From assembly GCA_963703565.1 (NCBI GenBank), contig CAVPEW010000030.1:92805-156804 (forward strand): 64,000 bases of DNA, written 5' to 3'. The notes beneath the pieces were generated by a model. It made no database searches, was not told where the DNA came from, and saw only the letters and a list, made by a program, of their open reading frames with translations. Positions 8,444 to 19,770 of the stretch are shown piece after piece. A program made the translations under genes and the position numbers. The DNA comes from CAVPEW01 sp963703565. Its GTDB lineage: Bacteria > Actinomycetota > Acidimicrobiia > Acidimicrobiales > VFJN01. The first letter of the stretch is position 1. Each line of letters opens with the position of its first letter.

Positions 8444-9766
8444 ATGCCAACGACAACGATCGCCGACTTCGTGCGGTCCCTGCTCGGACCGGGCCTGCCG
8501 GTCGGCCTCGAGGCCTACGACGGCAGCCGCATCGAGGTTCCCGGTGCCCCGGCTCGCATCGTCGTGCGCTCCCCCGACGCCGTCCACCGCATCCTCACCG
8601 CTCCCGGCGAGCTGGGGTTCTCGCGCGCATACGTGGCGGGCGACCTCGACCTCGAGGGTGACGTCTTCTCGGTCCTGGGCCTCGCGGAGCGCACCCCGGA
8701 CCTGCACCTGCGCCCGTCCCACCTGGTCGATCTCGTCCGCCTCGCCCGGCAGGCGGGGTTCCGGCACCTTCCGCCACCCGCCGAGGAAGCCCACCTGCAC
8801 GGGCGCCGCCACTCGCGAGGGCGCGACGCCGCCGCCGTAGCCCACCACTACGACGTCTCGAACCGGTTCTACGAGACGATCCTGGGCCCCTCGATGACCT
8901 ACTCGTGTGCGGTGTTCGAGCGGCCCGAGACGACCCTGGAGGACGCACAGGCGGCCAAGTACGAGCTCATCTGCCGCAAGCTCTGGCTACGTCCCGGGAT
9001 GCGGCTGCTCGACGTCGGGTGCGGCTGGGGTGGCATGGTCATGCACGCCGCTCGTCACCACGGCGTGCAGGCCGTAGGCGTCACCGTGTCGGCCGCGCAG
9101 GCCGACTACGCCCGGCGAGCCGTCGCCGAGGCAGGCCTGGGCAGCCAGGTGGAGATCCGCTTGGCCGACTACCGCGACGTGACCGACGGGCCCTACGACG
9201 CCATCAGCTCGATCGGCATGTTCGAACACGTCGGGGCATCCCGCCTCGGGGAGTACCTCGACCGGCTCCACAGCCTGCTGGCGCCGAGTGGCCGGCTGCT
9301 CAACCACGGCATCACCCGGCCCGGCGGCGGCCGGCCACGGCTGGGGCGCAGGGGCTTCGTCGACCGGTACGTGTTCCCCGACGGGGAGCTGCATGAGGTG
9401 GGAACCGTGATCAGCGCCATCCACCGGGCCGGGCTCGAGGTACGCCACGCCGAGAACCTGCGGGAGCACTACGGGCGCACCCTGCGGCACTGGGTCGCCA
9501 ACCTGGAGCGGAACTGGGACCTCGCGGTGAGCGAGGCGGGTGCCGGGCGGGCGCGGGTGTGGCGCCTCTACATGGCCGGTTCGGCACTGGGATTCGAGGA
9601 GGGCCGGATCCAGATCCACCAGGTTCTGGCCACCCGCTCGGACGGAGGTCGCAGCGGCCTACCTCTGCGACCGCACCTGGAGGACCGGCCGCTGGCGGAC
9701 CGAGGCCTCGCCACGCAGGGCCCCCAGGACAGGCGAAGTTCCCTATCCGAGCCGCGCTTGGGCTAG
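8444..9766 (+). CDS. cyclopropane-fatty-acyl-phospholipid synthase family protein
   Basis: This SAM-dependent enzyme (about 440 aa) adds a methylene or methyl to unsaturated acyl chains of membrane lipids. It has an N-terminal lipid-binding region and the family hallmark YDVSNRFYETILGPSMTYSCA. The SAM motif is LLDVGCGWGGMVMHAA, and conserved downstream segments include SIGMFEHVG, FVDRYVFPDGELH and HYGRTLRHWVANLERNW. ATG 8444 is preferred to TTG 8438. The last 40 residues (after QIHQVLATR) are low-complexity and overlap the convergent tadG stop. Confidence 0.93.
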   Translation: MPTTTIADFVRSLLGPGLPVGLEAYDGSRIEVPGAPARIVVRSPDAVHRILTAPGELGFSRAYVAGDLDLEGDVFSVLGLAERTPDLHLRPSHLVDLVRLARQAGFRHLPPPAEEAHLHGRRHSRGRDAAAVAHHYDVSNRFYETILGPSMTYSCAVFERPETTLEDAQAAKYELICRKLWLRPGMRLLDVGCGWGGMVMHAARHHGVQAVGVTVSAAQADYARRAVAEAGLGSQVEIRLADYRDVTDGPYDAISSIGMFEHVGASRLGEYLDRLHSLLAPSGRLLNHGITRPGGGRPRLGRRGFVDRYVFPDGELHEVGTVISAIHRAGLEVRHAENLREHYGRTLRHWVANLERNWDLAVSEAGAGRARVWRLYMAGSALGFEEGRIQIHQVLATRSDGGRSGLPLRPHLEDRPLADRGLATQGPQDRRSSLSEPRLG

Positions 9767-11466
9767 GGGTTGGGTACCAACCGCACGGGATCGCCCTTGA
9801 CCTCCGCCGCCCAGGTCGTGCGATCCGTAGGTGAAATGTTGGTCGTGTACTCGACCTTCCACCACGTGGCCCCCCCGTAGGCTGACGAGATGTCGGCGGG
9901 CAGGTCGATCGTGAGAGTTATCGAGCGGTCGCTGTACTTCCATCTGGACAACCGCCGGGACCCTGGCTGGGGGTTGAACACGCACCGATCGGCCGAGCCG
10001 TCACCATTCGTATCGACGTCCGGGCCCGAACAGCTCGCAGTCATGCCCACGAGATCTAGGACATTCGAGCTGGCACCGCTGCAGCCGCCGGTCGGTGCAG
10101 TGGCTCCGCCGGCGCAGTCGACGGACCACCGGAACGTGGCATAGCCCCCGTCGGGCGACTTGATCCGGATCGACTGGGCGCCCTCACCGGGATCGAACAG
10201 AGTGACCTCGAGCTTCCTGCCGTTGTACTCGGGACCGACCTCGGCCAGGAAGAACTCCGCCTTCGAGCCCGTGAGCGAGGCGAACACGCCCATGTCGCCG
10301 AGGGCGTACACCTGCGGGCACGAGGCGTCGTAGATGCTGGCCTCCACCGGATCGGACGAGCACGCCCAGAAGCGACCCGAGAGGTTGCGGGCGGTCACGC
10401 TGGCCCGCAACCCGAAGCCGTTGGACATCGTCCCCTGATTGGTGTTGCGGCCAGCATCGACCTGGATGAAGTACGTGGCTCCTCCTGGCGGGGGTGTCAC
10501 GTTCGCTATCGTCGTCCAAGCGTTGCAGCCGGTCGTCCCCGGCGAGAAGGTCCGCGGCTGTACGGGGTTCCCGACCAGCGTGCCGCCGAGCGGATCGGTG
10601 GACCCCGTCCGCACGGTGAAATCGGTTCGCATCCCGTCGGTGGACGAGTTGTTCGGGTCTCCCGGCCGGGACCTGTTGCACACGGCGGGATCGAAGGCCT
10701 GGATCTGCACAGCACCAAGGGCCCCGGCTGGGACGCTGACGGCGAACAGGTAGCCGTACGACCGGTAATCCGGGTTGACCGTGGTCGTCCCTGCCTCACA
10801 GGAGGCCCAGGCGCCGGAGTCGCTCAGCGCACGCGGGTTCGTTGCGTTCTGATAGTTCGCATCGGTCAAAGTGTTGAAACGGTCACCGTTCTCCTTGGAG
10901 CTGCACTCACCGGAGATCGCCAACCAGTAGTTCTCCCTCAGGCCGGCCGACTGGGCGACACTGCGGCCGACGAGCTGTCTCATGTCACCGCCGCTGGAAG
11001 ACCCCAGGAGGTCGCCCGTGCCCAGAAAATTCCGCGGGCTGCCCAGCGAGACCGCGCGCACGAAGCGAGCGGTCGCCGTGCGCGCCACTCGGCTCGGGCC
11101 AGCGAACAGCGAGGCGAAGTACTGCGGCACGTCCGGGTCGGTGATCCGAACCTGGATCTCCTCGGCGCCAAGCTGGACGACCGACACGGTCACGCCGTCC
11201 ACCCCCTCGGCATAGCCGTTGCGCGCCGCGACCTGCAGCGCTTCGGCGCGTGCGGCCGGGAGCCCCTTCGGCAGCACGGCCACCCCGGCGAGCGCGGCCG
11301 CATCGGCCGCACGCTGGATCTTGGCAGCCTCGGTGTAGCGGCTTCCGATGTCGATCGCGACCGCAGCCGCGGCCATCAGCACGACCAGCACCAGGGCCAG
11401 GAACACCAGGATGAAACCGTCCTCGCCTAGGCCGCGAGGCCGGTGGATCCTGCGGTGGATCAGCAT
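9763..11466 (-). CDS. TadG-like pilus-associated / secreted surface protein
   Basis: This 567-aa protein begins with a TadG/TadE-type N-terminus: basic residues, then GEDGFILVFLALVLVVLMAAAAVAIDIGSRY as a single membrane helix, followed by AAKIQRAADAAALAGV typical of TadG. The remaining 450 residues are exported, Ser/Thr/Asn/Gly-rich and contain several Cys pairs, with a calcium-binding-like DVDTNGDGSADRC near residue 515. ATG 11466 overlaps the previous gene stop (ATGCTGA). It is the last gene of a four-gene overlapping operon. The long extracellular part may act as a pilus tip or adhesin; that is inference. Confidence 0.75.
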   Translation of the reverse strand: MLIHRRIHRPRGLGEDGFILVFLALVLVVLMAAAAVAIDIGSRYTEAAKIQRAADAAALAGVAVLPKGLPAARAEALQVAARNGYAEGVDGVTVSVVQLGAEEIQVRITDPDVPQYFASLFAGPSRVARTATARFVRAVSLGSPRNFLGTGDLLGSSSGGDMRQLVGRSVAQSAGLRENYWLAISGECSSKENGDRFNTLTDANYQNATNPRALSDSGAWASCEAGTTTVNPDYRSYGYLFAVSVPAGALGAVQIQAFDPAVCNRSRPGDPNNSSTDGMRTDFTVRTGSTDPLGGTLVGNPVQPRTFSPGTTGCNAWTTIANVTPPPGGATYFIQVDAGRNTNQGTMSNGFGLRASVTARNLSGRFWACSSDPVEASIYDASCPQVYALGDMGVFASLTGSKAEFFLAEVGPEYNGRKLEVTLFDPGEGAQSIRIKSPDGGYATFRWSVDCAGGATAPTGGCSGASSNVLDLVGMTASCSGPDVDTNGDGSADRCVFNPQPGSRRLSRWKYSDRSITLTIDLPADISSAYGGATWWKVEYTTNISPTDRTTWAAEVKGDPVRLVPNP

Positions 11467-12040
11467 CCGGGCAACCCGAAGGCACAGGGCTCGAGCGAGT
11501 ACACAGCTCGACGATCGATGGTGAGCCCTCCGGCCGGGATCGCCCCCGCCACACCCGAGTAGCGCACGCGGGCGAGCACCCCCACGTAGTCGGGCGCGGG
11601 GCGCGATCCCGATTGCGCGTGGAGGGACACCAGAACCGATCCGGCGACGGGGCCGCGCACGACCCGAAGTCTCCCGACGGGCGCGCCAGGTCCGAGGCAA
11701 CGTAACGGTTGCACAGCCCCGCCACCGACGCTGTTCGACAGTCGGCGGGAACCGCTCCGTCCGCTGTCGTGGAGCGGTAGACGACCACGTAGTCCAGGGT
11801 CAGGTTTCGCGCCCCCGACAGCGTGGTCCTCAGGGCCTGTAGGCCCTCGAAGTCCGCGAGCGGCTCGTCGGCCAGATTCGCCGCTGATCGTCCCGACTGT
11901 TGCACCGCTCGCTCCACGATCGTGGTCTGGCGCCACGCGTAGCCGTACTCCACGATCCCGACGAGTACGAGCGCCAGAAAGGACATCGCGATGGCCCCTT
12001 CGACCACCACTGCCCCCCTGTCACCACGGGAGCGCCTCAT
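11460..12040 (-). CDS. TadE-like pilus assembly protein, frameshifted
   Basis: This is a small TadE-like protein with the N-terminus RGAVVVEGAIAMSFLALVLVGIVEYGY, a pseudopilin-like hydrophobic helix with the conserved Glu. The C-terminal part in another frame (RPAPDYVGVLARVRYSG...LTIDRRAVYSLEP) parallels the downstream-type region of its neighbour at 12037-12669. One base missing from the GGGG run at 11649-11652 (CCCC on the coding strand) explains the break. Restoring it gives about 193 aa, ending at TGA 11460. It overlaps both neighbours (ATGA at its start). Sequencing error is likely because the two halves are otherwise well conserved. Confidence 0.72.
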
Positions 12041-12669
12041 CCCGTGAGTGCTCCCACTTCGATGCGGCTCACCGAGGCGTCCTCGATCGTGAGCTTGCTA
12101 CCGAACAACCCCGTCACGTAGGGCCGTTCGAGGCGGATCCAGACACCCACGAACTCGATCGCGGCAACCGTCGGACCGTCCTTCCTGGTCGACGAGGGCC
12201 ACGAACATGACACCGGGCTCCCAGGACACGCGAAGTAGCCGGCGTCCCCCGATTCGACGGCGAGGATCGCGGCCTCCGGGTCGTTGTACACATTGCAGGA
12301 TCCCGTCACCGGCGTACCTGCCTTGCAGGCGCTCGGCACCTGGTCGCTGGGCTGCGTGCCGCCAGCGCCGGTGGGGTTCGAGCCTTTGAACACCACGATC
12401 CGCTCGATGTGATCGGCCGGTATTGCCCCTGTGGCGGCGCGGATCGCTCGTATCACCTGGTAGTCGGGGCTCGAGCCGTCAGCGGAGTTCTGAGGGCCCA
12501 TGAGCCCGCCGGTGCGAGCCCCGTCGCCGACCGCGTCGGAGATGATCTGGTAGTCCCGGATCAAGTACCCGCCCTCGATGACGGCGAAGAGCATCACGAA
12601 GAAGACGGGGGCGAGCAACGCGGTCTCGACGAGGGCCGCACCGCGTTCGGATCGGTAGTGCCTGCTCAA
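12037..12669 (-). CDS. TadE-like pilus assembly protein
   Basis: This is a TadE-type minor pilin of about 210 aa: SERGAALVETALLAPVFFVMLFAVIEGGY has the TadE signature, with Glu at +5 of a hydrophobic N-terminal helix. An extracellular domain with a Cys pair and a beta-rich end (VGVWIRLERPYVTGLFG) follows. TTG 12669 is chosen because it overlaps the upstream stop as TTGA. The longer frame to 12762 would overlap the preceding gene by 97 bp with a His-rich, implausible leader. It belongs to the Tad-type operon and is likely exported or processed by a prepilin peptidase that is not in this window. Confidence 0.78.
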   Translation of the reverse strand: MSRHYRSERGAALVETALLAPVFFVMLFAVIEGGYLIRDYQIISDAVGDGARTGGLMGPQNSADGSSPDYQVIRAIRAATGAIPADHIERIVVFKGSNPTGAGGTQPSDQVPSACKAGTPVTGSCNVYNDPEAAILAVESGDAGYFACPGSPVSCSWPSSTRKDGPTVAAIEFVGVWIRLERPYVTGLFGSKLTIEDASVSRIEVGALTG

Positions 12670-13058
12670 GGCACCGAGGAGGTCGTGCTGGCCGGGAGAG
12701 TGGTGACGGTGGTGGCCGTGATCGTCGAGGCCGTGGTGGTCGTGATAGGGCGCTTCTGGCACGACACCGGCGGCGGTCGGTCCGAGATGCAGTCGAACTC
12801 GTTCGTGACCTCCGCCCTGGACTGGTCCTCCAAGCTGGCGAGTACGACGAGGAGGCCCACGACCAGCGCGACCAGGACGAGCGCGTACTCGACCAGCGTC
12901 GCTCCGGGGTCGCTCCGGGGGGAGTCCCCGCCCCGTTCGCCGGCGGCAGGAGGCCGATCGGCTGTCCGTTCCGTCAAGCTAGGCTCCGTCGCAGATTTGG
13001 GGCTGATCCCGGAGGACTCGCGTCCGAGCCGGCTGGGCTCAGGGAGGTGTATCGACAA
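12666..13058 (-). CDS. Flp/TadE-like single-helix protein
   Basis: This is the first gene of the Tad-type operon, up to 130 aa. The core RSDPGATLVEYALVLVALVVGLLVVLASLE is a class III prepilin-like helix: Gly/Ala before a hydrophobic stretch with Glu at +5 and the LVEYA pattern typical of Flp pilins. A short tail rich in Thr follows. The start is uncertain; TTG 13058 is only the upper limit of the frame and would give an unusually long 50-residue leader. Its TGA overlaps the TTG of the next gene. It could be the major Flp pilin or another TadE-like subunit. Confidence 0.6.
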   Translation of the reverse strand: MSIHLPEPSRLGRESSGISPKSATEPSLTERTADRPPAAGERGGDSPRSDPGATLVEYALVLVALVVGLLVVLASLEDQSRAEVTNEFDCISDRPPPVSCQKRPITTTTASTITATTVTTLPASTTSSVP

Positions 13059-13218
13059 AGGTACGTATGGCGTTAGGGGTTAGTCACCAAAAAGGACTCG
13101 AAATGAGTCGATCGGCCTATCCGATTACTGCGCGTATCGGTTCAAACATCTGGATGCGCCTGACGGCACGTCGGCCTTCCGGCTATCGCGGCGGCGGAGG
13201 AGCGGATGGGATCCCCTC
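13059..13218. promoter_or_regulatory. divergent control region, Tad operon / ECF sigma gene
   Basis: This 160-bp gap is noticeably AT-richer than its surroundings (around CACCAAAAAGGACTCGAAAT) and separates the divergent pilin operon and sigma-factor gene, so it should hold both promoters. A GGAGGAG at about 13195-13201 is a plausible ribosome binding site for GTG 13219. I could not identify -35/-10 pairs with confidence. Confidence 0.4.
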
Positions 13219-13791
13219 GTGGCCAACGACTCGGACGTGAGCTTCGAGGGCCTGCTCGCTCAGGCCAAGCGGGGCGTGGTATCGGCAAGCGAGACGATCT
13301 ATCGGCGATACTCGCCCCGAGTGGCCGCCTACTTGCGCTCGCAGCAAGCCGAAGACGTCGTGGGATTGACCAACGACGTCTTCCTCGTTGTGTTCAAGGA
13401 GATCGGCACCTTCTCGGGGTCGCGGAGTCAGTTCCGGTCCTGGCTCTTCACGATCGCCCATCGCCGGGTCATCGACGAGCGCCGACGCCGACACCGCCGG
13501 ATGCGCTGGAGCGAGACCGTGCCGCTCGCCTCGGTGGACCCTGCGGCAGGCGACGTCGAGGAAGACGCCATGACAGAGCTGGCCGACACGGAGGTCAGGC
13601 GGATCCTCGCCGGGCTCACCGCTGACCAGCGCGATGTGCTGCTCCTTCGGGTCGTCGCGGACCTGCCGGTGGAGGAGGTCGCACGCGCTCTCGGCAAGGC
13701 ACCTGGGGCCGTCCGCGGCATCCAGCACCGCGCTCTCGCCACTCTCCGCCGGCAGATGGCTCGAGACTCGGTTCCCCGCCCTGCGAGCTGA
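13219..13791 (+). CDS. ECF-type RNA polymerase sigma factor
   Basis: This 190-aa sigma-70 family protein of the extracytoplasmic-function class directs RNA polymerase to a specific regulon. Region 2 is visible in IYRRYSPRVAAYLRSQQAEDVVGLTNDVFLVVFK and SQFRSWLFTIAHRRVIDERRRR. Region 4 is ILAGLTADQRDVLLLRVVADLPVEEVARALGK followed by a recognition helix (APGAVRGIQHRALATLR). The start is GTG 13219. It ends 10 bp before a membrane protein gene that may be its anti-sigma factor. The divergent Tad-type operon is a natural candidate target, but no promoter motif proves it. Confidence 0.9.
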   Translation: MANDSDVSFEGLLAQAKRGVVSASETIYRRYSPRVAAYLRSQQAEDVVGLTNDVFLVVFKEIGTFSGSRSQFRSWLFTIAHRRVIDERRRRHRRMRWSETVPLASVDPAAGDVEEDAMTELADTEVRRILAGLTADQRDVLLLRVVADLPVEEVARALGKAPGAVRGIQHRALATLRRQMARDSVPRPAS

Positions 13792-13801
13792 TCGATACGA
13801 C

Positions 13802-14548
13802 ATGAGCCGCCCGAAACCCCGCGATAGCCTCGACGAGCCCACGAGTACGGACCTCGCACTCCTGGTGCAAGCGCTTCGCAGGGCGGCCGACCAGGAGCCC
13901 GTTCCACCCATGAGCGAGGAACTGGTGCGCCTCCTGCGCGCCCGGCCAGCGGAGGGCCAGCGAGTCGGGCGCGTGAGGCCGCGGCGCCTCGCCGAGCGCG
14001 TGACGGTGACGGTGACGGTGACGGTGACGGTGTGCATAGCGCTGGTGTCGACCGGATGGTTGGCCGCCCACGAAGCGCTACCACCAACCGTGCAGCGGGT
14101 CGCCGCCGCGGCAGCCAGAGTCGTCGGGGTGGACCTGACTCCGGACGACGAACTCCACCAGCGCGTCGAAGGATCGGGCGCACCGCTCGAAGACAGCGAC
14201 CGAGGAGCCGCCGGGTCGAACCCCCGTGACCCGTCCGTGGTAGACGAGCCCGACCCCCATGACGCTCGCCCGTCGGATGGTACGAAACCGCCTGCCGGCG
14301 GCCCCCCGAGCGAGGTCGGATCGGCCCCACCAGGGCACAGCAACGCACCAGGCCAGACCGGTCAGAGCCCACCAGGGCACAGCAACGCACCAGGCCAGAC
14401 CGGTCAGAGCCCACCAGGGCACAGCAACGCACCAGGCCAGACCGGTCAGAGCCCACCAGGGCACAGCAACGCACCAGGCCAGACCGGTCAGAGCCCACCA
14501 GGGCACAGCAACGCACCAGGTCAGGGAGAGGGCGCCACGACGCCCTGA
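13802..14548 (+). CDS. membrane protein with Pro/Gly repeat tail (possible anti-sigma)
   Basis: This 248-aa protein has no family I recognise. Residues 1-65 are a charged cytoplasmic region. Residues about 67-92 form one membrane helix that starts with five VT dipeptides. The outer part is acidic, then Pro/Gly-rich, and ends in five copies of a 14-residue unit beginning GHSNAPGQ. Position just after an ECF sigma gene and the single-helix topology suggest an anti-sigma factor with an extracellular sensor tail, but it lacks the HxxxCxxC zinc motif of ZAS proteins. ATG 13802 follows the sigma stop by 10 bp. The repeat tail could be cell-wall-spanning. Confidence 0.65.
   Translation: MSRPKPRDSLDEPTSTDLALLVQALRRAADQEPVPPMSEELVRLLRARPAEGQRVGRVRPRRLAERVTVTVTVTVTVCIALVSTGWLAAHEALPPTVQRVAAAAARVVGVDLTPDDELHQRVEGSGAPLEDSDRGAAGSNPRDPSVVDEPDPHDARPSDGTKPPAGGPPSEVGSAPPGHSNAPGQTGQSPPGHSNAPGQTGQSPPGHSNAPGQTGQSPPGHSNAPGQTGQSPPGHSNAPGQGEGATTP
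14000..14032 (+). repeat. GTGACG hexanucleotide repeat encoding (VT)5
   Basis: Five tandem GTGACG units plus a trailing GTG encode Val-Thr pairs at the start of the membrane helix of the gene at 13802. Copy number changes would lengthen or shorten the helix by two residues without breaking the frame. Confidence 0.85.
14327..14525 (+). repeat. 42-bp tandem repeat, about 4.7 copies
   Basis: Units start at 14327, 14369, 14411, 14453 and 14495 and appear identical base for base except for the end of the last. Each encodes a 14-residue Pro/Gly/Asn unit in frame. Identity at synonymous positions indicates recent expansion. Confidence 0.95.
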
Positions 14549-14593
14549 GGACGCCGCCGGGAGCCTCTTGGGGGGCATACGTTGCCGGCGCGA

Positions 14594-14623
14594 CGGAGGC
14601 CGGGCCCTGCGGCCCGGCCTCCG
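14594..14623. terminator. bidirectional hairpin terminator
   Basis: A perfect 13-bp stem (14594-14606 with 14611-14623) closes a CTGC loop between two convergent genes. There is no long T tract, as is common for actinobacterial terminators. Confidence 0.75.
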
Positions 14624-14657
14624 TAGTCGTGGTCCAGGCCCGACAGCGGGCCGACGG

Positions 14658-17047
<2,390 letters not shown>

Positions 17048-17051
<4 letters not shown>

Positions 17052-17782
17052 ACGTTGTTCCTCTGGGTCTCGGGGGCGCCATCGCGCCCTCGGCTGGTGG
17101 TGGGGGTCTGGTCCGGCCCGAGCGTGCGCCGGGTGACGAAGATCTGGCGGGCGACGCGCTCACCCAAGGTGCGGTCGGCGCCGCCGACCGAGACCACGAG
17201 CGGGCCGTCGAAGGGGTGCTTCTCGCGCACCTCGACCTCGACGCCGGGCACGAGTCCCAGCGTGGCGAGGAAGGCGACCAGCGCCGGATCGGTGGACCCG
17301 GACAGGGCGACCTCGGCCACCTCGCCCGGCTCGAGCGCGTAGAGCTCGGGCATGGTGGGCAGCTCATTGCTGTCCACGGCTGGGATCGGGAAGCCGTGGG
17401 GGCACGTCGCCGGGCGGTGCAGCGCCACGTACAGTCGCTCGAGCACCTCGTCGGGCAGCTCGTGCTCGAAGGCGACGGCGAGCTCGTCCGCCTCGTTCCA
17501 GGCGTAGCCGAGCATGTCGGCGAGGAACCGCTCGACGATGCGGTGGCGCCGGATCGCCACCGCGGCCGCATGGCGGCCCTCGATGGTGAAGGTGACGCCC
17601 TGGTAGGGGCGGTGGTCGAGGAAGCCCCGGTCGGCGAGCCGCTTCACGGTCGTGGTGACCGTGCCGGGCGACAGGCCGAGCACGTCGGCGAGGCGACCGG
17701 TGTGAGCCTCCGAGCCGTCACGGGTCACCCGATAGATGGCCTTGAGGGTCTCTCGCTCGGACTTGGAGAGGGCCTGGTCCAC
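17048..17782 (-). CDS. DtxR/MntR-family metal-dependent regulator
   Basis: This DtxR-family repressor (about 244 aa) is expected to sense Fe2+ or Mn2+. It has an N-terminal winged helix (HTGRLADVLGLSPGTVTTTVKRLADRGFLDHRPYQGV), a metal-binding/dimerisation domain (RRHRIVERFLADMLGYAWNEADELAVAFEHELPDEVLERL), and a C-terminal SH3/FeoA-like domain (VPGVEVEVREKHPFDGPLVVSVGG). GTG 17782 fits the family start. It is translationally coupled to hppA, an unusual partner for a metalloregulator. Which metal it senses cannot be decided: the ligands E/H/H are present in a generic arrangement. Confidence 0.88.
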
Positions 17783-17889
17783 GACTGGCTTTCGGAGCGT
17801 CGAAATCCTGGCTTCGGGGTAGCGCAGGATGGGCCGGGCGAGTCCACCAGACCAGCCGGGTCGGTGCAAAATGATGGCGCGGCGGTGCC

Positions 17890-19758
17890 TCAGCCCGGCA
17901 GGCGCTCAGCCGCGGTTCGCACCAGCGTGCGGTACAGGTCGGCGTAGAGGCCCCCCGCGGCGAGCAGCTCCTCGTGGGTCCCACGCTGCACGATCCGTCC
18001 CCGGTCGAGCACCAGGATCTGATCGGCGGCCGTGATCGTCGACAGGCGGTGCGCGATGACGAGGCTGGTACGCCCGGACAGCGCCTCCGCGAGCGCTGCC
18101 TGGACTGCCGCCTCGTTGTCGGAGTCGAGGTGGCTCGTGGCCTCGTCGAGGATCACCACGGCGGGGTCCTTGAGCAGCATCCGTGCGATGGCGAGGCGTT
18201 GCTTCTCGCCTCCCGACAGCCGGTAGCCCCTCTCGCCCACGATCGTGGCGTACCCCTCGGGCAGGGCGGCGATCACGTCGTGGATCTGAGCCGCCCTGCA
18301 GGCGGCGACGAGCTCGTCGTCGAGGGCGTCGGGGCGAGCGAAGCGCAAGTTCGCGGCGACGCTCTCATGGAACAGGTGCGGGTCCTGGCTCACCACGCCG
18401 ACCGCGCCCCGCAGGCTCTGCTGGGTGAGGTCGCGCACGTCGTGGCCATCGATGCGCACAGCCCCACCGGTCACGTCGTAGAGCCGCGGCACGAGACCCG
18501 ACAGGGTGGTCTTGCCTGCCCCCGAGGGCCCGACCAGGGCCACGAGCTGGCCGGGCTCGATGGTCGCCGACACCCCGTGCAGCACCAAGGGGGCGACCGC
18601 GGGTGACGGCCCGGGCACCTCTGCCTCGAGGCTGGCGACCACGGTGCCGGCCGGGTAGGCGAAGCGGACGTCGTCGAGATCGATCCTGCCCGCAGGGTCG
18701 ACCAGGTCCACGGCGCCGGGCCGGTCGACGAGCGGGTTGGGGGCGTCGAGCACCTCGAACACCCGGTCGAAGGACACCAGGGCGGTCATGACGTCCACTC
18801 GGGCGTTGGTCAACGCCGTCAACGGTGCGTAGATCCTGGTGACGAAGGTGCCCAGAGCCACGAGGGTGCCGACCGAGATGGACCCGTCGATCACGGCCAG
18901 ACCTCCCAGCCAGTACACCGCGGCGGTGGCCAGGGACCCGACCAGCGTGAGGGCCACGAAGAAGGTGCGACCCAGCACGGCGGACTCGACCCCGGTGCGG
19001 CGGACCCCGTCGGCGTGGCGGGCGAACGCCGCGGTCTCCTGATCCGGCCTGCCGAACAGCTTGACCAGCTGCGCGCCGGCCACGTTGAACCGCTCGGTCA
19101 TCGTGGTGTTCATCGCCGAGTTGAGGTTCATCTGCTCCCGGGTGATGGCCTGGAGCCGGCGCCCGACCCGGCGGGCGGGAACCAGGAACACGGGCAACAG
19201 CACCACGGTGAGCACGGCGAAGCGCCAATCCAACGCCACGATCACGGCCAGGTTGGCCACCAACACCACCACGTTGGACACCACCGCGCCCAGCGTGCCG
19301 GTCAGGGCGCGCTGGGCGCCGATCACGTCGTTGTTCAACCGGCTGGTCAGCGCACCGGTCTGGGTACGGGTGAAGAACGAGATCGGCAGGCGCTGGACGT
19401 GGTCGAAGACCGCCACCCGCAGGTCGAAGATGACGCCCTCACCGATGCGCGACGACAGCCACCGCTCCGCCAGGGCCAGCGCCGCGTCGGCCAGGGCGGC
19501 CGCCACGATCAGCGCCCCGAGGACCGCCAGCGCGCCCCGATCCTGATCGGGCACGGCGTGGTCGAGGATCTCACGTAGCAGCAGCGGCGGCGCCAGGCTC
19601 ACCAGCGCGGCTGCGACGATGACGCCCAGGAAGCCGATCAGCATCGCCCGGTAGGGGCGTGCGAAGGTCAGTACCCGGCGCACGGCACCCCTCTCGAGGG
19701 TCACCCCTGCGACCGCTTCGGGATCGGCCCCGATCAGCCGGTGGGGAGGCATGCGCAC
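17890..19758 (-). CDS. ABC exporter, fused permease and ATPase
   Basis: This is a type IV ABC half-transporter (about 622 aa) acting as a homo- or heterodimeric exporter in the cytoplasmic membrane. Six hydrophobic helices occupy about residues 35-330. The ATPase domain shows Walker A LVGPSGAGKTT, the Q-loop VVSQDPHLF, signature YRLSGGEKQRLAIARMLL, Walker B AVVILDEATSHLD and the H-loop LVIAHRLSTI. GTG 19758 is preferred because TACGCT ends 6 nt before it; GTG 19761 and ATG 19752 are alternatives. No partner gene or substrate clue is adjacent. Confidence 0.92.
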   Translation of the reverse strand: MRMPPHRLIGADPEAVAGVTLERGAVRRVLTFARPYRAMLIGFLGVIVAAALVSLAPPLLLREILDHAVPDQDRGALAVLGALIVAAALADAALALAERWLSSRIGEGVIFDLRVAVFDHVQRLPISFFTRTQTGALTSRLNNDVIGAQRALTGTLGAVVSNVVVLVANLAVIVALDWRFAVLTVVLLPVFLVPARRVGRRLQAITREQMNLNSAMNTTMTERFNVAGAQLVKLFGRPDQETAAFARHADGVRRTGVESAVLGRTFFVALTLVGSLATAAVYWLGGLAVIDGSISVGTLVALGTFVTRIYAPLTALTNARVDVMTALVSFDRVFEVLDAPNPLVDRPGAVDLVDPAGRIDLDDVRFAYPAGTVVASLEAEVPGPSPAVAPLVLHGVSATIEPGQLVALVGPSGAGKTTLSGLVPRLYDVTGGAVRIDGHDVRDLTQQSLRGAVGVVSQDPHLFHESVAANLRFARPDALDDELVAACRAAQIHDVIAALPEGYATIVGERGYRLSGGEKQRLAIARMLLKDPAVVILDEATSHLDSDNEAAVQAALAEALSGRTSLVIAHRLSTITAADQILVLDRGRIVQRGTHEELLAAGGLYADLYRTLVRTAAERLPG

Positions 19759-19764
19759 CACCGC

Positions 19765-19770
19765 AGCGTA
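19765..19770 (-). promoter_or_regulatory. TACGCT -10 element, ABC exporter
   Basis: Minus-strand TACGCT ends 6 nt before the in-frame GTG at 19758, which decides the start proposed for this gene. Confidence 0.45.

Noticed and set aside
14327..14525. CRISPR or satellite array
   Set aside because: The 42-bp units are contiguous without spacers and in frame inside a coding sequence.
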